Positions 22,930 to 35,500 of a stretch of DNA of 60,000 nucleotides are shown here, in pieces. The notes under the pieces were generated by a model. It had not been told where the DNA came from. It made no database searches and saw only the letters and a list, made by a program, of their open reading frames with translations. Numbering within the stretch: position 1 is the first letter of the stretch; every line of letters starts with the position of its first letter. A program made the translations under genes and the position numbers. Source of the stretch: Adiantum capillus-veneris (Eukaryota > Streptophyta > Polypodiopsida > Polypodiales > Pteridaceae); assembly GCA_014529385.2 (NCBI GenBank), contig CM043959.1, forward strand, positions 11,128,809 through 11,188,808. The letters run 5' to 3'.

Positions 22930-25900
22930 AAGCTATTATTGGTAGTAGCCTGAGTGGTTTGGTCTCAAGATTCACCACTTTTCCACTCTATGTCATTATA
23001 TTAAGAATATGCGCGTGTTAAGGTCCACCACTTGTCCAACCTTTAAGGCTACATCTTAAAGGTTATTCTTTATTACCACTTGGAGTGACCATGATAGGTT
23101 TTACATGGGGGTTTGGTTCCAAGGTCCACCACTTGTCCAAGCTAACTCTATTGAAACATAGAGAGAAACAAAGGTCCACCACTTGTCCAAGCTAGGGTCC
23201 ATTGAAACATGGAGAGAAGGATGCTCCACCATTTGTCCAAGATAGGCTCCATTGAAACATGGACGAGAAGCAAGCTGCACCATGTCTCCAAGATGCTAGG
23301 CTCCATCGAAATACATTAAACCCACGATATTTCGTAGATGAGGGGTTTACATTCAAGGTCCACCACTTGTCCAAGCTATTATTGCTAGTAGCCTGAGTGG
23401 TTTGGTCTCAAGATTCACCACTTTTATTAAGAATATGTGGGTGTTAAGGTCCACCACTTGTCCAACCTATAAGGCTACATCTTAAAGGTTATTCTTTCTT
23501 ACTACTTGGAGTGACCATGATAGGTTTTACATGGGGGTTTGGTTCCAAGGTCCACCACTTGTCCAAGCTAACTCTATTGAAACATAGAGAGAAGCAAAGG
23601 TCCACCCTTGTCTAAGCTAGGGTCCATTGAAACATGGAGAGAAGGATGCTCCACCATTTGTCCAAGGTAGGCTCCATTGAAACATGAGGAGAAGCAAGGT
23701 GCACCATGTCTCCAAGATGCTAGGCTCCATCGAAAAACATTAAACCCACGATATGTCGTAGATGAGGGGTTTACATTCAAGGTCCACACTTGTCCAAGCT
23801 ATTATTGGTAGTAGCCTGAGTGGTTTGGTCTCAAGATTCACCACTTTTCCACTCTATGTCATTATATTAAGAATATGCGCGTGTTAAGGTCCACCACTTG
23901 TCCAACCTATAAGGCTACATCTTAAAGGTTATTCTTTATTACCACTTGGAGTGACCATGATAGGTTTTACATGGGGGTTTGGTTCCAAGGTCCACCACTT
24001 GTCCAAGCTAACTCTATTGAAACATAGAGAGAAACAAAGGTCCACCACTTGTCCAAGCTAGGGTCCATTGAAACATGGAGAGAAGGATGCTCCACCATTT
24101 GTCCAAGATAGGCTCCATTGAAACATGACGAGAAGCAAGCTGCACCATGTCTCCAAGATGCTAGGCTCCATCGAAATACATTAAACCCACGATATTTCGT
24201 AGATGAGGGGTTTACATTCAAGGTCCACCACTTGTCCAAGCTATTATTGCTAGTAGCCTGAGTGGTTTGGTCTCAAGATTCACCACTTTTATTAAGAATA
24301 TGTGGGTGTTAAGGTCCACCACTTGTCCAACCTATAAGGCTACATCTTAAAGGTTATTCTTTCTTACTACTTGGAGTGACCATGATAGGTTTTACATGGG
24401 GGTTTGGTTCCAAGGTCCACCACTTGTCCAAGCTAACTCTATTGAAACATAGAGAGAAGCAAAGGTCCACCCCTTGTCTAAGCTAGGGTCCATTGAAACA
24501 TGGAGAGAAGGATGCTCCACCATTTGTCCAAGGTAGGCTCCATTGAAACATGAGGAGAAGCAAGTGCACCATGTCTCCAAGATGCTAGGCTCCATCGAAA
24601 AACATTAAACCCACGATATGTCGTAGATGAGGGGTTTACATTCAAGGTCCAACACTTGTCCAAGCTATTATTGGTAGTAGCCTGAGTGGTTTGGTCTCAA
24701 GATTCACCACTTTTCCACTCTATGTCATTATATTAAGAATATGCGCGTGTTAAGGTCCACCACTTGTCCAACCTATAAGGCTACATCTTAAAGATTAATC
24801 TTTATTACCACTTGGAGTGACCATGATAGGTTTTACATGGGGTTTGGTTCCAAGGTCCACCACTTGTCCAAGCTAACTCTATTGAAACATAGAGAGAAAC
24901 AAAGGTCCACCACATGTCCAAGCTAGGGTCCATTGAAACATGGAGAGAAGGATGCTCCACCATTTGTCCAAGATAGGCTCCATTGAAACATGACGAGAAG
25001 CAAGCTGCACCATGTCTCCAAGATGCTAGGCTCCATCGAAATACATTAAACCCACGATATTTCGTAGATGAGGGGTTTACATTCAAGGTGCACCACTTGT
25101 CCAAGCTATTATTGCTAGTAGCCTGAGTGGTTTGGTCTCAAGATTCACCACTTTTATAAAGAATATGTGGGTGTTAAGGTCCACCACTTGTCCAACCTAT
25201 AAGGCTACATCTTAAAGGTTATTCTTTCTTACTACTTGGAGTGACCATGATAGGTTTTACATGGGGGTTTGGTTCCAAGGTCCACCACTTGTCCAAGCTA
25301 ACTCTATTGAAACATAGAGAGAAGCAAAGGTCCACCCCTTGTCTAAGCTAGGGTCCATTGAAACATGGAGAGAAGGATGCTCCACCATTTGTCCAAGGTA
25401 GGCTCCATTGAAACATGAGGAGAAGCAAGGTGCACCATGTCTCCAAGATGCTAGGCTCCATCGAAAAACATTAAACCCACGATATGTCGTAGATGAGGGG
25501 TTTACATTCAAGGTCCACACTTGTCCAAGCTATTATTGGTAGTAGCCTGAGTGGTTTGGTCTCAAGATTCACCACTTTTCCACTCTATGTCATTATATTA
25601 AGAATATGCGCGTGTTAAGGTCCACCACTTGTCCAACCTATAAGGCTACATCTTAAAGGTTATTCTTTATTACCACTTGGAGTGACCATGATAGGTTTTA
25701 CATGGGGGTTTGGTTCCAAGGTCCACCACTTGTCCAAGCTAACTCTATTGAAACATAGAGAGAAACAAAGGTCCACCACTTGTCCAAGCTAGGGTCCATT
25801 GAAACATGGAGAGAAGGATGCTCCACCATTTGTCCAAGATAGGCTCCATTGAAACATGACGAGAAGCAAGCTGCACCATGTCTCCAAGATGCTAGGCTCC

Positions 25901-27000
25901 ATCGAAATACATTAAACCCACGATATTTCGTAGATGAGGGGTTTACATTCAAGGTCCACCACTTGTCCAAGCTATTATTGCTAGTAGCCTGAGTGGTTTG
26001 GTCTCAAGATTCACCACTTTTATTAAGAATATGTGGGTGTTAAGGTCCACCACTTGTCCAACCTATAAGGCTACATCTTAAAGGTTATTCTTTCTTACTA
26101 CTTGGAGTGACCATGATAGGTTTTACATGGGGGTTTGGTTCCAAGGTCCACCACTTGTCCAAGCTAACTCTATTGAAACATAGAGAGAAGCAAAGGTCCA
26201 CCCCTTGTCTAAGCTAGGGTCCATTGAAACATGGAGAGAAGGATGCTCCACCATTTGTCCAAGGTAGGCTCCATTGAAACATGAGGAGAAGCAAGGTGCA
26301 CCATGTCTCCAAGATGCTAGGCTCCATCGAAAAACATTAAACCCACGATATGTCGTAGATGAGGGGTTTACATTCAAGGTCCACACTTGTCCAAGCTATT
26401 ATTGCTAGTAGCCTGAGTGGTTTGGTCTCAAGATTCACCACTTTTCCACTCTATGTCATTATATTAAGAATATGCGCGTGTTAAGGTCCACCACTTGTCC
26501 AACCTATAAGGCTACATCTTAAAGGTTATTCTTTATTACCACTTGGAGTGACCATGATAGGTTTTACATGGGGGTTTGGTTCCAAGGTCCACCACTTGTC
26601 CAAGCTAACTCTATTGAAACATAGAGAGAAACAAAGGTCCACCACTTGTCCAAGCTAGGGTCCATTGATACATGGAGAGAAGGATGCTCCACCATTTGTC
26701 CAAGATAGGCTCCATTGAAACATGACGAGAAGCAAGCTGCACCATGTCTCCAAGATGCTAGGCTCCATCGAAATACATTAAACCCACGATATTTCGTAGA
26801 TGAGGGGTTTACATTCAAGGTCCACCACTTGTCCAAGCTATTATTGCTAGTAGCCTGAGTGGTTTGGTCTCAAGATTCACCACTTTTATTAAGAATATGT
26901 GGGTGTTAAGGTCCACCACTTGTTCAACCTATAAGGCTACATCTTAAAGGTTATTCTTTCTTACTACATGGAGTGACCATGATAGGTTTTACATGGGGGT
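22930..27000. repeat. 866-bp higher-order repeat (A-B dimers)
   Basis: Corresponding points recur at 865-866 bp (e.g. monomer boundaries at 23374, 24239, 25104, 25970, 26836). The dimer is two ~433-bp monomers. Type A lacks the CCACTCTATGTCATTATA stretch before TTAAGAATATG and has ATTATTGCTAG; type B keeps it and mostly has ATTATTGGTAG and ATATGCGCGTG. Copies are almost identical, showing very recent amplification. Confidence 0.92.
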
Positions 27001-28330
27001 TTGGTTCCAAGGTCCACCACTTGTCCAAGCTTACTCTATTGAAACATAGAGAGAAACAAAGGTCCACCCCTTGTCTAAGCTAGGGTCCATTGAAACATGG
27101 AGAGAACGATGCTCCACAGTTTGTCGAAGCTAAGTCTATTGAAACATGGGGGGTTTACATTCAAGGTCCACCACTTGTCCAAGCTATTATCACTAGTAGC
27201 ATGAGTGGTTTTTTCTCAAGATTCACCACTTTTTCACTCTATGTCATTATATTAAGAAAATTTGGGTGTTAAGGTCCACCACTTGTCCAACCTATAAGGC
27301 TATATCTTAAAGGTTATTCTTTCTCACCACTTGGAGTGACCATGATAGGTTTTACATGGGGCTCTGGTTCCAAGGTCCACCACTTGTCCAAGCTAACTCT
27401 ATTGAATCATAGAGAGAAGCAAAGGTCCACCACTTGTCTAAGCTAGGCTCCATTGACACATGGAGAGAAGGATGCTCCACCATTTGTCGAAGCTAACTCT
27501 ATTGAAACATGGGGGGTTTACGTTCAAGGTCCACCACTTGTCCAAGCTATTAGTACTAGTAGCATGAGTGGTTTTGTCTCAAGATTCACCACTTTTTCAC
27601 TCTATGTCATTATATTAAGAATTTTAGGGTGTTAAGGTCCACCACTTGTCCAACCTATAAGGCTATATCTTAAAGGTTATTCTTTCTTACCACTTGGAGT
27701 GACCATGATAGGTTTTACATGGGGGTTTGGTTCCAAGGTCCACTACTTGTCCAAGCTAACTCTATTGAATAATAGAGAGAAGCAAAGGTCCACCACTTGT
27801 CCAAGCTAGGGTCCATTGAAACATGGAGAAAAGGATGCTCCACCATTTGTCCAAGATAGGCTCCATTGAAACATGAAGAGAAGCAAGATGCACGATGTCT
27901 CCAAGATGCTAGGCTCCATCGAAATACCTTAAACTCACGATATTTCGTAGATGGGGGGTTTACTTTCAAGGTCCACCACTTGTCCAAGCTATTATCGCTA
28001 GTAGCATGGTTTGGTCTCAAGATTCACCAGTTTTCCACTCTATGTCATTATATGAAGAATATCTGGGTGTTAAGGTCCGCCACTTGTCCAACCTATAAGG
28101 CTATATCTTAAATGATATTTTTTCTGACCACTTGGAATGTGCATGATATGTTTTACATGGGGTTTTGTTCCAAGGTCCACCATTTGTCCAAGCTAGATCT
28201 ATTACATATATATTATACATACAATATTCAACTAGATTCCCTACCTATCATGTCCAGTAGCATGGATGCTCTAGCTTTAAGGTCCACCACTTGTCCAACC
28301 TATACTCTCTTATGTAAGGGAGATCTCGCT

Positions 28331-29220
28331 ATAAATTCAAAACCTTCCCACCTAAATTTAAAATATCCCGCCTAAATTTTAAAATATCCCACCCAAATTT
28401 TAAAATTCAAACTTTTTTATAAAATCTAAATTTTACCACTTAAATTTAAAATATTTCACACGAAATTGATTTTAAATTCAAGTTTACCACAAAAAGATAT
28501 CATTATACCACCTAAATTCAAATATGCAAACCTCAAATCATTATATTGTACATAAATTCAAACAAATTCAAATTAACAAGCCTAAACTGATATTAGTTTG
28601 CATAGATATGAATTTATCACACCTAAATTATGTCACCATGTTAGAGAGAGTGGTTAGAGAATTTGAACAAGGTCCACCACTTGTTCAACTTAGATACCAA
28701 GAAGGATTGAGTGTACAAGGTATTGTTTGGAGGTCCTTATAGTCCACTGGTCTCAAGGTCCACCACTTGTGGTAAGGGTCACCAAAAAGTGTATATATTC
28801 ATCCAAAAAATACACGTATTTTTGGTCTACATGTCCTAGTTTCAACCATTTATGTCCATTAGGTGTATCACTAAACAACACTACTTTTTTTGAGAAACAG
28901 AAGTTACAATCATATCTACAAATGGATTAGAGGAAAATCAGCTCAGCATACATCCAGAACTCGCTACAAGAATCGACTTTAACAGATCACGCAAGTAAGT
29001 CTTCCATTCAATTTTACTAGTATTACAATGTGTTAGTTATTTGTGATATTTATGTATGTATATATACTATGTGTGCATATCGTAATTAAGTGTAATTGTG
29101 TATCTGCATTATGTATGAGTATTACAATGAAATAACACAAATATACATACATACACATAGATAACACAGACGCACACATACATGAGCATGTATTTTCAAG
29201 AGAGAGATAGCAAGATACAG
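28331..29220. other. AT-rich spacer with a small tandem repeat
   Basis: 28340-28410 holds three or four ~20-bp units (CCCGCCTAAATTTTAAAATAT). Two isolated array cores lie at about 28670 and 28755. No gene supported; possible upstream region of the plus-strand ORF, but far from it. Confidence 0.5.
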
Positions 29221-29665
29221 AGATAGATAGATAGAGAGAGAGAGAGATAAATACCTGTTTTTTAGAGAGAGGAGAGAGAAAGATAACAAATTTCACTGTG
29301 TTTATGTATGTGGAAGAGAGGAAGACGATGTATGGGAATATGTGCACGTATTTTCAAGAGAGAGACAACAAGATAACAGATTTCATTGTGGTTATGTATG
29401 TGGAAGTGAGGAAGACGATGTGTGGGAATATGTGCATGTATTTTCAAGAGAGAGACAGCAAGATAACAGATTTCACTGTGGTTATGTATGTGGAAGAGAG
29501 GAAGACGATGTGTGGGAATATGTGTATGTGTGCGGGGATACTTTTAAACTATGTATCTCTGTCTTTTGACGAGAGAGTGTGTGTGCAAGAAGAGTTACAG
29601 AGAACCATCTTCTCTATATGGAGAAAGACAGAGAGTGAGAGAGAGAGAAATACCTGTTTTTTCTC
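29221..29665. repeat. 90-bp minisatellite with GA microsatellites
   Basis: Three copies of a 90-bp unit (GTTATGTATGTGGAAG at 29301, 29391 and 29481), flanked by GA runs at 29229-29247 and 29628-29650. Because 90 is divisible by three, open frames run through it, but composition is low-complexity. Confidence 0.85.
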
Positions 29666-30117
29666 TATTCGTGAGGTGTGCAATGTCTCCTGAGAAGAAG
29701 CTATGCCTGATCCTGCCCTTCTGGAAAGCGTTGTGTACGCTACTGTTTCTTTATCTTGTGCGCGAACTTTCAATCCTGTGCACTCCACCTGTGTGTTGTG
29801 TACGATGCCGAGCTTGCTCCTCTACGCGCGCGTATACTCCAACTGTGTGCGATCCGTGTGCGCTTTTTGTGTGTTTTCTGCTCGCCTGCTTTCTCTGTGT
29901 GCGTTGCTCGTGTGCTCTCTGTGTGCCTAATCTTGATAGGGTTTATTAGAATGCCACGTATGCTACAAGTCCATGTTTTATCATAGGATTAAAAAAAACA
30001 AAAGCAATATAAAACATTAACCAATTCACACGGCCAAAATTAAAGAAATCATGGTTGAAAATATGAAAAACATGCGTAACTCTATACTAGGAATTCACTT
30101 TTTAAAAAAAAAATCTT
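29666..30117. other. Spacer, no gene recognised
   Basis: GT/CG-rich 29750-29940 followed by AT-rich sequence. Overlapping short ORFs lack any recognisable domain. Confidence 0.4.
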
Positions 30118-30365
30118 TGGGCGCTGCCCCTCGACCCCGCCCGGCAGTCGCGCCGGGAGGCGACAAGGGGCTGCCGCCCTTGACCCCGCCTGCGGCGCTG
30201 CCCCAGGACCCCGCCCAGAACAATATCCCAAAATCAACCTCCCAAGCCCCGCCATCGAGAGCGCTATATTCCACATCCCTATCAAGAGCGCTACCCCCAA
30301 ACCTCACGTGGAAGCGCTGCCTTGTCACCCCATTGTGGCATTGCCCTAAGACCCCGCATCTGGAG
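30118..30365. repeat. GC-rich island of GCTGCCCC/GACCCCGC units
   Basis: Several degenerate copies of a short unit, GCTGCCCC...GACCCCGCC, at about 30122, 30170, 30195, 30318 and 30341. Base composition is far from the surrounding AT-rich DNA. Flanked by an A-run (30103) and by AT-rich sequence. Confidence 0.75.
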
Positions 30366-30949
30366 TGCTAAATGAGAACATTCTTCATTAGTGAAATTTT
30401 GAACATAAATTATATTAGCATATACTTAAATATAATACAAATATTAACATATTAACTATACTACTAATTTACTATATCAGTTCTCGATTATGTCCCATAC
30501 TATATTTAAGGTGCCAAAGGTTTGGCCTTATGGTCCTAGATTTAGCCAAGTAGTCAACACATATAGGACCAAGTGCACACTGTGCCACAAAACTTGGCCA
30601 CCACTTCACTTGCCAAAGTTTAGGCCACATGGTCAATCCTAAGTTTCCAATGTTCTTATTATGTCACCTTTTGCCTCATGGAAAACCTAGGCTTGTTTTC
30701 ACATACTCAGGCACTTCAAGCCACAATAAATTTTCATTACTCTTCGGCAACCCTTTTGTTCAAGTCTTTGAAAAAACATTGTTTAAGGCCACCCTAAACC
30801 ATTTTCATTTAGGGGTGTCTAAAACTAGCTTTTTGGCAATTCGAGAAGAAAATGGTCAAAGTTTTATACTTAGTTTTAACCACTTGACCAATTCAAATAT
30901 TGGAAAGCAAGGTCTTGTAATACTTTTCTTTGGACATCACACATTAAAA
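30366..30949. other. Spacer with diffuse Ty-unrelated sequence
   Basis: AT-rich, with repeated GGCCACATGGTC / TTGGCCTTATGG words but no ORF or array core that I can support. Confidence 0.4.
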
Positions 30950-32430
30950 CTAGGTCCCTCACTTGTCCAAGCTATGCTCTAATACAATAAAGGGCTTTTG
31001 GTTTCAAGATGCACCACTTTCCCAACCTTGATTCCATTAAAGAAGCTAGCTCTACTTAGACATTTAATAGCAAGGTCCTGCAGCAGTTCAGATTGAACAT
31101 TTTCCATGGCAGCTAGGTCCACCACTTATCTAAGCTATGCTCTAATAGAGTAAGGGGGTTTTGGTTTCAAGATCCACCACTTGTCCAAACTTGATTTGGG
31201 AAGCAAGGTCCTATAATAGTTTGCTTTGGACATTCACCATTACAACTAAGTCCACCACTTCTCCAATCTATGTTCTAATACACTAAGGAGGTTTTGGTTT
31301 CAAGGAGAACCACTTGTACGACTTTGTTTTTGGAAGTAAGGTCTTTACATAGTTCACCTTGGACCTTGGACATTGGATACTACAACTAAGCCCACCACTT
31401 GTCCAAGCTATCCTCTATATATAGCCAAAGGGTTTGGGTTTCAAGATTCACCACTTTTCCAACCTTTCTTCCATTAAAGAAAGGAGGGGCATTATAACTA
31501 GGTCCACCACTTGTCCAAGCTATGCTCTGATATAGAAAGGGGATTTTGGTTTCAAGGTCCACCACGTGTTCAACCTTGCAAGACTCAAGGGATACTTGGA
31601 CATTGGAAAGCATAGTCCTATAGTAGTTGATAGGTGGCAGTGGGTATTACAACTAGGTCCAACCTATGCTCTCATATAGCAAAGAGGCTTTGCTTGCTGT
31701 GTCCACCACTTGTCCAACCTTGCTTCCATTAAAGAAATGAGGGGCTACGTAAACATTGGCAAGCAAGGTAGCAAGGTCCTAAGGTGTTTCACCTTGGATA
31801 TTGGGCATTATAACTAGGTCCACCACTTGTCCAAGCTATGCTCTGATAAAGAAAGGGGATTTTTGTTTCAAGGTCCACCATGTGTTCAACCTTTCTAATA
31901 TAGAAAAGGGATTTTCGTTTCAAGGTCCACCACGTGTTCAACCTTGAAAGACTCAAGGGATACTTGGACATTGGAAAGCATAGTCCTATAGTAGTTGATA
32001 GGTGGCAGTGGGTATTAAAACTAGGTCCAACCTATGCTCTAATATAGCAAAGAGGCTTTGGTTTCAAGGTCCATCACTTGTCCAACCTTACTTCCATTAA
32101 AGAAATGAGGGGCTACGTAAACATTGGCAAGCAAGGTAGCAAAGTCCTAAGGTATTTCACCTTGGATATTGGGCATTATAACTAGGTCCACCACTTGTCC
32201 AAGCTATGCTCTGATATAGAAAGGGGATTTTTGTTTCAAGGTCCACCACGTGTTCAACCTTGAAAGACTCAAGGGATACTTGGACATTGGAAAGCATAGT
32301 CCTATAGTAGTTGATAGGTGGCAGTGGGTATTACAACTAGGTCCACCACTTGTCCAACCTTGCTTCCATTAATATAGCAAGGAGGATTTGGTCTCAAGGT
32401 TCACCACTTGTCCAACCTATGCAAACCTTT
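30950..32430 (+). repeat. GGTCCACCACTTGTCC array, rightmost block
   Basis: Cores in + orientation with a different spacer family (CTCTGATATAGAAAGGGGATTTT, ACTTGGACATTGGAAAGCAT). A 368-bp direct duplication is visible (CTTGGATATTGGGCATTA at 31793 and 32161). Ends about 80 bp before the plus-strand ORF. Confidence 0.9.
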
Positions 32431-32512
32431 TTCATGTTGTAGCATGATTTTTTGTTTGAAGAGTATTTTTCTATAAGTATGGATTTAACAATGTAATCTT
32501 TTTACTTACAGG

Positions 32513-35500
32513 ATGGACTTCGAATCTGGGGAGAAAGTACATATGATACTTGACAATGAAATCGTTGGTATTGGTTGTGTGTGTAGAACAGATCCAGATT
32601 CCACTTGTGGTGGTACAAAGATAGGGCTAGGAAATGTCTCCATACTAGTGGAGGAATGCTTGAAGGATGTGGTCCTACCTTTTCCTACAATGGATACTTC
32701 ATCTCTCCAAGGCTCATTATGGAGTGTTGTTCGATGGTCAAAGCTTCTTTTGCAATCTTTTGTATTAAATGGGAACTTAATTGATCCACACGAAAGCTAC
32801 AATGGTGATGAAGAACATGATCATTCTGATCCTCTAGTTACAGATGCAATACCTATGACAAGCCCAGAATTTGAAGCAATGATTCGAGAGTCTTGGAGAA
32901 ATCAGAGGGTCCTTTTAAAAGATGACACAATGATGCAAACCATGAATGAAGGGACCATCTTATATGTATTTCCACATGATTATGTCAACTTTCAGGAACT
33001 TGGTCCTGATTGTGTGGGTGTGGGTATTGAAAGAGAAAATGCAAGCATTGATGATGTGGTTGAAGTGGGTAGCATCACTTTGCTAAAGTGGCCCATCAAG
33101 CAGACAACAATGTTGAATGGGAGCCCATTACAACGCTTTGTTCCTGTTGATGGCATGCATGCTACATATGAGGATGTATCCAATGATGGCAATGTTGGAA
33201 AAAAACTTGATGGGAGTAATGTTGTCCAGTTGTCAAGGAAGAGACGATACACTTTCATGAACAGGACTCAAAAATCAAAAGCAGCACCAGCTTCGACTTT
33301 TTACCTTTCAAACAAATCAATTCAAAGGGTATCATGCATTGATTGTTGTGCACAAAAATGCTGCCAATTTGCAGATCGTGATATGGTGACAAGGTTACGA
33401 CAACAATTTTGGGGAGAGTCTCAAAAATCACGCACTAATTATGTTTATGATGTTCTTTCTATATGTTATCAGAAAGATGAGAAGTCACGATACCAATTCA
33501 GGCTAAATGTCTCTATTGTTTGTTGTAGAGCATGGTATGAGCTACATGGAATACCAAAGACATCATTTTATCGATACAAGGAGAACTTTGAAAATGGTGT
33601 GCGCCAATATGTACATGGGAACACATGTACATTGAGAAGGGGACTTCAACATACTAGTTTAGCAAGAGCACTACTAAATGAATTTGTGGAAAACAACTCT
33701 GAGAAGATGCCACATAGAAGTAGAACACTCCTAGATGGCTCAAGAGAGACTCAATTGGTGATTCCATCAACATACAAACAAGTGGATATTTTATGTGAAA
33801 TCAACACGACACTTGACCAAATGGGCTATGAGAAGAAGCTATCCCAGTCTTCTTTTGGTAGAATTTGGAACAAAGAGTACCCACATGTCACTTTAACAAA
33901 GACGAGTGAGTTCTCTAAGTGCAATATTTGTAGCTCAATCAAGGCAAGGTTAGAAGCTAAACCTTCTCTTGAAGAGAGAGCTCTTCTCTTGAGGGAGAGA
34001 GAAGTTCACATGGCACAACAAAAGAGTTGCAGAAGCCTATATTATGCATGGCGCACGTATTCAGAAACTCAACCACAAAAATATGTATGCATAATCCATG
34101 ATAAGATGGATCAAAAGAAGACTGCCATTCCTAGATTACGCATTGTTCCCAAGGGTGTGTATTCAGGATATAATCTGCAGGTGGCATTGATTGGCATGAT
34201 CACTCATGGACATGGAGAAGGTCATTACGGACACTTTGTCTTGAATGGTTTGTGGCCAGCTGATCTAAATCTTACAATTGGCTCAATTGCTAATTGTTTA
34301 CATAACCTCGAGAGGATAGATAAGCATCCTCTTGGTGATCTAGTAACAAATGGACTTCCAAGGAGCAATATTTCACTACTACATGCTTTGAACTCAAGGG
34401 ATGCTTTGGACTACCATAACTTGAGTGATGGAAAAGAGCCCATTGTGCAGTCGTCAGAAATTGCAGAAGAGGAATTGGGGTCAACATTTCGCAGATTGCC
34501 AGAGAACTTGTTGCTACAATTGGATAATTGTGCAGGGGAAAACAAAAATCGATACTTATTTGCCTATTTGTCAATGCTTGTTGCAAGGGGTGTTATCAAA
34601 ACCATCCAGTTGGGATTTTTAATGGTTGGGCATACACATGAGGACATAGACACCATGTTTAGTAGGTTTTCAGAGAAGTTGAGAGTTACACAAACCTATA
34701 CTTTGCCACATTTGATGGATACATTACGAAACAGCTCATCTTCATCTCCAGCTCCATTTTTTCTCACAAAGATCCCCGATTTCAAGCAATATTGTGATGG
34801 CTATCTTTGTGATGGACAAGACATACTTGTTGGACATTCCAAACCGCTTCAGTTCAGGTTCTTTATGCAGGATGAGACACCAATGATGCAATATAAGGCA
34901 CATGTAGGTGTATCAAGTTGGAGTGGAAGTATTCGCCTTTGGAAAACAGACACAGAAGGCAAGCCAATGTTACCACATGGAGATCCACCTCTAGTACAAA
35001 TGGCGGAGTATGTCAAGGCCCACGAAGAAGTCATTTTGGGGCTAAAGAACTATATAAAATTTTGGAAAAATTTAGGGAATGGTTCAAGTATTCCACGATA
35101 TTATAGACCCGTGATAGATTATTGGAGTAAGGTAATTGAAGAGATTGGAAAAGCAATCATATCAGAGGGAGTCTTGTATGAAATGTTTTGGCCAAAAACT
35201 CAAGAATATTCTCACCTACAAAGCACTACAATGAATTTGCAACAAGGAGCAGAAAGATTCCTAGGCCTTGAAGAGTTGAACGATCATTTTTGTGGGCCTC
35301 AACGAGATAGGCCAAGGGAAGAGTTTGACCCTATGTCTGATGTGCACCAAGGTGACTTTCTTATGCTTGTTCCAAGTGACACAGAAATCTATCCAGTGTG
35401 GCTTGCAATGGCTTTATCTGACATTGATAATGAGCCTACATCACCAAACTACAGAAAACTCTTGATTCAATATTGGGCACCTTGCGCGAGAAAAAGTGGG

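Larger units (their letters stand above)
18770..28330 (+). repeat. GGTCCACCACTTGTCC array, main right block
   Basis: About 9.5 kb of tandem monomers of roughly 441 bp. Each contains several cores in + orientation, the hairpins CTCTATTGAAACATAGAG and CTCCATTGAAACATGGAG, CATGTCTCCAAGATGCTAGG, AAACCCACGATAT, CTATTATCNCTAGTAGCATG, CACTCTATGTCATTATATTAAG and CTTACATGGGGGTTTGG-like words. Up to 22.9 kb the monomers are diverged; 22.9-27.0 kb is a homogenised higher-order array. Recurrent ~90-codon minus-strand ORFs (…LDKWWTL…) follow the monomer and are judged by-products. Confidence 0.95.

Noticed and set aside
18934-28020. Repeated ~90-codon minus-strand ORFs containing LDKWWTL and HVSMDPSLDKWW
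   Set aside because: They track the repeat monomer, exist in several frames and both strands of the same repeat, and are cut where monomers are diverged. Homogenisation explains their similarity; no start or codon signal supports a protein.
18770-28330. CRISPR-like appearance of a conserved ~20-bp core separated by spacers
   Set aside because: Spacers are themselves repeated and uneven in length, there are no cas genes, and the context is a plant transposon.
29551-29986. Overlapping Cys-rich short ORFs resembling secreted peptides
   Set aside because: Three frames are open at once in a GT/TG-rich stretch; no consistent signal peptide or homologue recognised.
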